Shown: positions 6,580-13,800 of the stretch, one piece after another
Layout of the letters: each line of letters opens with the position of its first letter
Numbering within the stretch: position 1 is the stretch's first letter
Assembly (NCBI RefSeq): GCF_014697625.1
Contig: NZ_JACJSG010000042.1
Location: forward strand, 1-64,000
Length of the DNA: 64,000 nt
From: Anabaena azotica FACHB-119
GTDB taxonomy: Bacteria > Cyanobacteriota > Cyanobacteriia > Cyanobacteriales > Nostocaceae
Direction: 5' to 3'
The notes under the pieces: model-generated
The model's input: the letters and a program-made list of their open reading frames with translations, nothing else
What the model was told of the DNA's origin: nothing
Databases searched by the model: none
Made by a program: the position numbers and the translations under genes

Positions 6580-6608
6580 TTGTAATTTACTTACAAATCA
6601 ATTAGTAT
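6580..6608 (+). promoter_or_regulatory. module promoter for the DUF3560 gene
   Basis: TTGTAA (6580-6585), 17 bp, TAGTAT (6603-6608), in an inverted repeat with halves TATACAAAACC and GATTAGTATA... It is followed by ACGCGCCAACGT (6624-6635) and ACAACAAAAAAGGATTT. Confidence 0.72.
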
Positions 6609-6665
6609 ATAGATATAAATAAAACGCGCCAACGTTCGTACAACAAAAAAGGATTTTCTATTTCT

Positions 6666-7628
6666 ATGACTACCGAATACAAGTATATTCAGTTATCATT
6701 TTTACAGCCTGCATATGAGGTAATAAGCGAATCAATCACTTATGAACCTGTGCAGCTATCACTATGGGATGATAATGATAAGGAATTAGCTGAACTACTA
6801 GAACTCAGACGCGATCGCTTTGAAGAAAGGCGGGAACGGAGAGCAGAGGCATACCAGCGACTACAGCAGAAACATTCACAATTATCTAACTCGTCTTACC
6901 AAGCAGCAAAACGCATAGGTGACATGATACCCTTTGGCCAGCCAATTCTGGTTGGACACCATTCAGAGCGCCGTCATAGACGGGATGCCGAGCGAATTGA
7001 TAACAATATGCGTAAGTCGATTGAGCATCAAAATACGGCTGAATATTATGCCGAGCGTTTAGCGGCTATGGAATCTAATGATTCTATTAGCAGCGACGAC
7101 CCAGACGCAATTTCTAAGCTAGAGGCAAGGCTGCAAGAACTAGAATCTTTCCAAGAGTTGATGAAATCTGCAAATAAAATTATTCGTAAGAAAAATTTAA
7201 CTGATGCTCAGAAAGTAGAACAAATGCGATCGCTCGGCATTCCTGAAAAAGCAGGATACAAGCTACTAGAACCTGATTTTTGTCAGCGCATTGGGTTTGC
7301 TGATTATCGGCTGCAAAATAACAACGCCAATATTCGCCGCATTAAAGAAAGAATTAGCGAGTTGAAGCAATCACTTATAGAGGCTGTTGAGCAAGGAAAC
7401 ACACAACAGCAGTATCCAGACTTAAAACTCACCGTGATAAATAATCGGGAAATCAACCGACTACAAATAGTGTTTGACACTAAACCACCACAGGAAGTTA
7501 GAAAAATTCTCAAGGATCATGGGTTTCGCTGGAGTGGTGGCGAGGGAGCATGGCAACGTTACCTTAATAACTCTAGTGAATTTGCCAAAAATTTAGTTAT
7601 TAAAGCATTACAAAATTTGCCTGATTAA
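6666..7628 (+). CDS. DUF3560 domain protein, 320 aa
   Basis: Residues about 45-140 carry the DUF3560 signature: a long Arg/Glu coiled helix (RRDRFEERRERRAEAYQR) then IPFGQPILVGHHSERRHRRD and a KSIEHQNTAEYYAERL helix. The C-terminal 60 residues (IVFDTKPPQEVRKILKDHGFRWSGGEGAWQRYL) form a second small domain often fused to DUF3560. The family is common on plasmids, usually beside antirestriction genes; its biochemistry is unknown. It has its own promoter and shared leader and ends at a strong terminator. Confidence 0.88.
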   Translation: MTTEYKYIQLSFLQPAYEVISESITYEPVQLSLWDDNDKELAELLELRRDRFEERRERRAEAYQRLQQKHSQLSNSSYQAAKRIGDMIPFGQPILVGHHSERRHRRDAERIDNNMRKSIEHQNTAEYYAERLAAMESNDSISSDDPDAISKLEARLQELESFQELMKSANKIIRKKNLTDAQKVEQMRSLGIPEKAGYKLLEPDFCQRIGFADYRLQNNNANIRRIKERISELKQSLIEAVEQGNTQQQYPDLKLTVINNREINRLQIVFDTKPPQEVRKILKDHGFRWSGGEGAWQRYLNNSSEFAKNLVIKALQNLPD

Positions 7629-7637
7629 TTTTACATG

Positions 7638-7674
7638 AACAACCCCACTCGGCTAACTTGCGGGTGGGGTTGTT
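7638..7674. terminator. bidirectional terminator hairpin
   Basis: AACAACCCCAC (7638-7648) pairs with GTGGGGTTGTT (7664-7674). It lies between the convergent DUF3560 gene and the partition operon. Confidence 0.75.
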
Positions 7675-7690
7675 TACACAATTGGATAAG

Positions 7691-8916
7691 CTATTCACTT
7701 TTTTGCTGGTTGGTCTTCGGCTGAGGGCTAACAATTACAGACTCTTTAGCCAACCGGAGAATATAGCACCAGCTTTTATCACTGGGACAGGCGATCGCAG
7801 AAGGGGCATTTATCCCGCTTACATAACCAATGGACAAAGCTGTAATAAACGACCCCAGATAAACCAGCCAACCCGACCAACCCGACCCTATCCAACGCCC
7901 AAAATTAATAAGGCTCATCCTAAACTGTTGCGATCGCTCTTTTTTGAGTTGTAACCGTTTGGCCTCGGTTTGAACCCATTGCTGCGATTCGTTGAGCTTG
8001 TTAATAGCTATCGTTACAGCACGAGCATTAGCCTTACTTTCTATAACTTTTTGGGCTTTTACTTCAATAGTCCGTTTTTCTTCATCTATTCGGAAATTGA
8101 GCCATTCTCGGAGGTCGGCGGCAAGCTGAGGAAATTCGGCTGCAATTGCAAGCTCTGAGAATTTGACTTTTTTCCCATAATCGCACCTTGTAAAGCAGCT
8201 CTAAGTTGTTGTGCCTGTCGCTGAAATTCTGGCGATTGCATCTCCTTTAACAAGGTCTGCAAGTATAGCTTGGGCAAGTCTGCCACATCCCCTTTAGCCT
8301 TTTGCTCTATTATGTCCTTGATTACCTTTATTTCCTCTTCACCTAATGAAGCCGTAATCTCTCCTAGTTGTTTGAAAATATCTTCTGTACTTAGGTCTAA
8401 ATTTGGTGCGGATTCATCAGCCGATTTGTTAACTGATTCATGCGTTACTAGCTCAACTCCAAAATGTTGGGCGATTTCCTGAAGAGGTTTATTTTGTTTT
8501 TTAAACAAATCGATGCCCTCAAGGAAGCGATCGCACTCAGCTTGAGAATATTCTTCCTTCTCCCCTAATCCGCAAGCTTCCAACACTTGCATTGCTTCCA
8601 TAAGTGAAAGCTTAATTTCTCTACTTTTTGCTTTACTTAATAATTCACTTATATCTATCGGTTTTTCTGATTTACCTTTTCTCTTTTTCTTGCCTTCTGT
8701 ATTTGTAGAATTATCTACATTATCTACTTGCAAATCATTATTTTCCAAACGTTTCTGTTTTATTGAGTTAGCTACATTTTCAAAATTAACAGAACTAATT
8801 TCCTCGTCACTATATTCACTACTCTCAATATTTAGTTGGCATATTGCTATTACCTCATTAATTTCATCTACAGATAAATCATACAGACTTTGCAATGATT
8901 CTTTTGTATATGGCAT
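7691..8916 (-). CDS. third gene of partition operon, probable -1 frameshift product
   Basis: The zero frame (8916 to 8086) gives 276 aa: an acidic N-terminal half with a KKKRKGKSEKP patch and predicted helices. At 8167-8173 lies A AAA AAG, correctly phased (GGA AAA AAG). A -1 slip there continues into a 158-codon open frame to 7691 with no start codon of its own before 7918: VKFSELAIAAEFPQLAADLR, a long coiled coil, then a hydrophobic segment (WLVYLGSFITALSIGYVSG) and a soluble tail. The full product would be 408 aa with a membrane segment. AGGA lies 7 nt before the ATG. It follows the ParM- and adaptor-like genes, 17 bp downstream. No family recognised. Confidence 0.6.
8167..8173 (-). other. 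slippery heptamer A AAA AAG
   Basis: Same heptamer and phase as the dnaX frameshift site. An AAGG lies 12 nt upstream and a TGCAATTGCA palindrome starts 16 nt downstream. A seven-A run (sequencing deletion) would explain the data equally well. Confidence 0.5.
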
Positions 8917-8933
8917 TTTTGAATCCTCACTAA

Positions 8934-9374
8934 TTAACTAAACATTTCCTCAAAGGCGCTATCATCATCATGGTGTATCGATGGTTCCGATACATCCTCC
9001 GATTCTGATGTTGATAAAGATTCAATACTGTCCTCAAAATCCTCATCTTTTGTTAAAGATGGAAGTGATTTAGAATTAGATGATAATTGTGGTGTAGCTT
9101 CTTCCAACTCTAGCCCAAAGCTTTGGGCTAGATATCTAATGTGCAAAGTCAGTCTATAAACTGCCTCTTTAGCAGACTGTTTTGATTCATCATCCGTAAA
9201 TCCAGCATTCCGCATTGCAAAAGGCATCCAATAAGCAGCCACAGCAGAGTAAACTTTATCTCTTTCAGTGAAAGCTTTACTATCTTTAGCTTTTAAAAAC
9301 TGTACTAATGCACTATTAAAATCTTCTGGTTCTAAAGCTATTCGACAACGATATTCAATAGGTTTGTTATCCAT
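8934..9374 (-). CDS. putative ParR-like partition adaptor, 146 aa
   Basis: Overlaps the ParM-like gene by 8 bp (ATGGATAA), so the two are translationally coupled. This is the usual order of type II partition: filament ATPase, then DNA-binding adaptor. The N-terminal 90 residues (FNSALVQFLKAKDSKAFTERDKVYSAV...) are helical and basic enough to bind DNA; the tail is Ser/Asp/Glu-rich and probably disordered, suitable for contacting filaments. There is no direct family match, so the assignment rests on position and layout. Its expected target is the repeat array at 10552-10712. Confidence 0.6.
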   Translation of the reverse strand: MDNKPIEYRCRIALEPEDFNSALVQFLKAKDSKAFTERDKVYSAVAAYWMPFAMRNAGFTDDESKQSAKEAVYRLTLHIRYLAQSFGLELEEATPQLSSNSKSLPSLTKDEDFEDSIESLSTSESEDVSEPSIHHDDDSAFEEMFS

Positions 9375-10488
9375 TTGCAGTACCTTTCGCAGTACCTAAT
9401 TTATTCTTTGCGGCATTACCACAAAGATAGAAAAATAATCCGTAAACGTCTGTTAATCTGTATTGCAAAGATTTTGCTTGAACTTGCGAGAAGTTGCTAC
9501 TTAGTTGTGATTCAAGCGTATCACACCAATTGATTTTTTTACCTTTAAAATATTTTGTTATGTGAGACTTAAAATAATTCGCAGTCCCGCCACTAACCAT
9601 AATTTCATCAACTTCTTTTGGAATTTGTAGAGATAACCAATTAGAAAGCATCATCCAATATTCTTTTCTACCATTATCTACCGCACTTCTAATTTTCTCC
9701 AATTCATATTTTTTATAATCTCCTTCAAGATTTACTAAATCATCAAAATACTTGACGTTTATGTTTGTCCCTGCTTTACAAATAGCAGGTACTAATTGAG
9801 TCGCATTCAAGCCTGAAGTTTGCCCAATTACAGCATCTATCATTTTGGAAAATCCCAATGAAGCTGTTTTACCCTCCCTCATCTCGCCTCTCTCGACCAA
9901 CAATACTGAAGTATCCCTATAACCCAGCATTACTACAGCAATGGTCTGGTCTTTGATGCTGGAACCGGGGGCGCGGCCTCTAGTTAAAATGCCACCACCT
10001 TCTGGCAGGCACAGAAAAGTATTAACTTTAAAAGATTTATGGTTTTCCTTGAAGTAATAATCTTCCAGAGCCTTTGTGACTAAATCTTTAAACAATACTC
10101 TATCTTGATATTCTCCCCAAGGTAAAAGCATCCCCAAGTTGATAGATGAGTCGTTTGGTAGATTGTGTTTTTCTGCGATCGCTCCTACTATCGCTAAAAC
10201 TTTAGGTAACGCCAATTCAAATTTTCGCTTTTGCAATTGCAAATCTGCATAAAAACGCTTTCTCGCTAAAAAGCCTACAGATTGGGATTTACCCTGATAC
10301 TGTATCCAAGCACTATTTTCTGGGGATGAATTTCCTATCTTACTTTCTTCGTATGCTTGCAAACTCTCTAACGGAACAGTCGCTACTTCTGGCTCCATTA
10401 GAATCAGTTCTGGTTTGAAACTCTCTAACGTGTAAAAACATTTCGAGTAAGAACCGCCCGGATCTATTGCCAGCGTAATTTGACTCAT
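9367..10488 (-). CDS. ParM/StbA-like actin-fold partition ATPase
   Basis: Actin-type ATPase motifs in order: phosphate-1 LAIDPGGSYSKCFY (residues 6-19), phosphate-2 IAVVMLGYRDTSVLLVERGE (about 183-202) and the adenosine motif EIMVSGGTANYF (about 296-307). At 373 aa it is the usual ParM size. Such proteins polymerise to push plasmid copies apart. It is first in an operon with the adaptor-like and frameshifted genes and has a centromere-like repeat array just upstream. Confidence 0.85.
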   Translation of the reverse strand: MSQITLAIDPGGSYSKCFYTLESFKPELILMEPEVATVPLESLQAYEESKIGNSSPENSAWIQYQGKSQSVGFLARKRFYADLQLQKRKFELALPKVLAIVGAIAEKHNLPNDSSINLGMLLPWGEYQDRVLFKDLVTKALEDYYFKENHKSFKVNTFLCLPEGGGILTRGRAPGSSIKDQTIAVVMLGYRDTSVLLVERGEMREGKTASLGFSKMIDAVIGQTSGLNATQLVPAICKAGTNINVKYFDDLVNLEGDYKKYELEKIRSAVDNGRKEYWMMLSNWLSLQIPKEVDEIMVSGGTANYFKSHITKYFKGKKINWCDTLESQLSSNFSQVQAKSLQYRLTDVYGLFFYLCGNAAKNKLGTAKGTANG

Positions 10489-10551
10489 AATTTTGATGAC
10501 TCAGTACAGTAAAAAACCAGTATTAAAACTTATCAGTGTACAATGCCTGTT

Positions 10552-10712
10552 TCATGTCAAATTCATGTCAGTTGACGTTATTTTCATGTTAAATCCATGT
10601 CAAATTCATGGTAACTCGTATCTGTCCAAAATGGAACAATGTTAAATCCATGTCAAATTCATGTCAGTTGACGTTATTTTCATGTTAAATCCATGTCAAA
10701 TTTATGTCAGTT
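10552..10712. repeat. centromere-like repeat array (parC candidate)
   Basis: Two near-identical blocks of about 60 bp (10552-10610 and 10647-10705) built from 11-bp units of the form TCATGTCAAAT, CCATGTCAAAT and TCATGTTAAAT. Eleven-base phasing puts the units on one face of the helix. It lies directly upstream of the ParM-like gene, where type II centromeres sit. The rest of the 10489-10850 gap has no other clear element; oriT could also lie here because the relaxase gene starts at 10851. Confidence 0.75.
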
Positions 10713-10850
10713 TAAATTTTCTCGGTTTCGCACATTACGCCTAAAAATTTGTCCCAAAAATCACCCCCAAGTTTTAAAATTTAATTAGCCAAAAATCTTT
10801 CATTGAGTTTTTGAAACATATAAAACTACAAAAGTAGTATTACTGGGTTA

Positions 10851-13800
10851 ATGCTGACCGCCAAAAACACCCAACCACAGCAAGCAGTAGATTACTTCAT
10901 GGAGGATGCCGACCATGAACTAAATTCTCGCTGGTCTGGTAAGGCGGCTAAGAAACTAGGTTTATCAGGCCCCATTAACAATAAAGAAGTTTTCGCCAAT
11001 ATTGTTAATGGGCGATCGCCAGATGGAACTCAAGCATTATGTGCCAGGACACTAAACTCATCAGAACGCCGTGCAGCTACAGATTTTACCTTCTCCGCCC
11101 CCAAAAGCGTCAGCCTACAAGCTTTAGTAGGAGGAGATGAAAGGCTGATTGATGCTCACCGTTTAGCTGTCAGAAAAACCCTAAAACTCATTGAGGAACG
11201 CTACAGCCACACCAGGATAACTACAGATGCAGGGCGGAAAGTAGTTAAAACGGGCAATTTAATAGTGGCAGAATTTGACCATATTGAAAGTAGAGAACTA
11301 GACCCCCATTTACATACTCATGCTTTGGTTATCAATATGACTCAGCTTGAGGATGGGAAATGGCAGAGTCTATCGAATCAGGATATTTTCAGGAATAAGA
11401 AATTCCTGGGCATGGTTTACCAGCACAATCTAGCCCTTGAAGTCCAACGGCTGGGCTATGAAGTGGAACCTAGACGACACGGGCAATTTGAAATTAAGGG
11501 TTTCCGCGAACAGGATTTAGAAGAGTTCTCTAAACGCAGACAGCAGATATTGAAAGTTGTCCCCGAAAATTCAACATGGGCGCAACGAGAGGGGGCTTGG
11601 AATATCACCCGCAAAGCAAAACAGAAAGTTCCCCCAGAGGAATTAAAGGCTAAATGGCAAGAAGAAGCTGAGGCTTTAGATATTCAATTTGTAGATTTTC
11701 ATTCCCCGCAACCTGAATTTCGTCCAGCCATCATCACCCAAGAACACCTAGATGCAGCGATCGCTCACTGCTCTGAGAGAGATGTAGCTTTTAGTCAAGA
11801 AGACTTAGAAAAATTTATCCTTGAGCAAGGACTAGCCACTGATATTAGCCAAATAGACGATTTAATTAAAGAAAATTCGGAATTACTTAGCCTATCTACC
11901 GAAAACCGAGACTTTACTACCCTTAAGGCGGTTCAGCGAGAAATAGCCACCATTAGATTGATGCAATCTGGACAAGATAAAGTGTCCTCGATTGCTCACC
12001 CAGAAATTGCCGAAGCTCATTTACAACAAACATCTTTAAACAGCGACCAGCGTAAAGCTGTTTTTGATGCAGCCACAACCTCTGACCAGTTTGTTGCTTG
12101 GCAAGGGGTAGCTGGTGCTGGAAAAACCTTTGCTCTTAAAGAATTTAAAGCTATCGCCGCCGCTTCAGGGTACACCATCAAGGGCTTTGCTCCTAGTTCG
12201 ATGGCTGCTAATGTTTTGGGCAAAGAGCTTGATATACAAGCTGAGACTGTCGCCAGTTTGTTATCTTCCGAACCTCCAGAAGAAATTGAGCTTAATCAAA
12301 TTTGGTTGGTGGATGAAGCTGGATTGCTCAGTGCCGAAGATGCACTTACGCTTTTACAAAGGGCTAAACTTGAACAGGCTAGGCTCTTGATGGTGGGCGA
12401 CACAAAACAATTATCTAGTGTCAACGCCGGGAACCCATTCAAATCATTGCAACAGGCAGGAATCAAAACCAGTTACTTAAACCAATCAAATCGGCAACGT
12501 GCGCCGCAATTAAAATTAGCCGTTGATTTGGTGGCTTCCGGTGCTATTGAGGAGGGTTTTAAGCGCCTTGATGAAAATGGCTACATTAATATTGTTTCTT
12601 CAGATTCCAAGGTCGAGGCGATCGCCAATGACTATGTAGCCGCTACCCCTTCAGAAAGAAAGCGAACGCTTGTACTAGCAGGAACAAACTTTGAACGCTT
12701 GGCAATCACACAAGCCATTCGAGAAAAATTGAAAGCTGAAGGCACTTTAGGCACTGCTATCAGCATCACCCAACTCAAAGCCAAAGACCTAACTTCAGTA
12801 CAAATGCGCTACACCCACAATTTTGAGGTGGGTGATACAGTGATGCCCACTCGCAGTTACAAACGCCGGGGGCTGGAGAAAGGCAAGCTCTATAAAGTGG
12901 TAGGCAAAGCCAAAGATAAACTAACCCTCGAATCTCCTGATGGGCAACACTTTCAAGTAGATACGGAATTTCGTAAGGCAGTTTATCAGCTACAGCATAT
13001 CGAAATAGCTGAGGGCGATCGCCTACGCTGGACGAAAAACGACCGACAACTAGGGCGACGCAACGGACAAGAGTTTATAGTTAGGTCAATTTCTGGAAAT
13101 ACTGCTGAAATTCAATATTTAGACAGTAACCAAACTGAATCAATTAATTTATCCGATGCACAGCATTTAGACTATGCACTTGTCAGCACTACTTATAGTA
13201 GCCAAGGAAAAACGGCTGATAAGGTTCTAGTGTCGGCTGATACTACTATTGGGCAAGAAAGCTTTTATGTTGCTGTTAGTCGTGCTAAGTATGACTTAAA
13301 AATTTATACAGAAGACAAAGAAGAATTACTATCTTTGGCTCAGTCCAGCAAATCCAAAGAAAATGCACTATATTTACTACGTCAGAAGGAATTAGAAAAA
13401 CAGCGATTAGAGCAGTTTGAGAATGGTGGAACTGTCGCTACGAAAACAAAAACCAGTTCTCCAAGTGATGCCAAGACATCATCAGAAAATTCCACTACTT
13501 TCAGCCCACCAATTCTTAAAAAATTACCTGAAATACCATTTTGGACTCCTACCAATACCGAGGAGCCACCGGAACGACTTGACCCTAAACATTGGCGGGA
13601 ACTTGTAGAAGGAAGCGCAATTCATCCAGCGATCGCAACTCTTAATTTCAAATCTCTGCAACAGGGTTTCGAGTGGGAGCATGAAGCGTGGGAGTATCTA
13701 ATGTATAGTGAAAATCTGCCACGCACAAACACAGGGCGACTCTCAACAGGCATGATTACCAAATATTCTCACATCGAGGATGGCGGCTGGTGGTGTGATG

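Noticed and set aside
2417..6608. Module inverted repeats as single-stranded-DNA promoters (Frpo type)
   Set aside because: The -35 and -10 lie on opposite arms, and modules occur on both strands, which does not fit expression from one transferred strand.
7658..7954. Plus-strand open frame of 98 codons
   Set aside because: It is antisense to the extension of the partition-operon gene, has no ribosome binding site and overlaps the terminator area.
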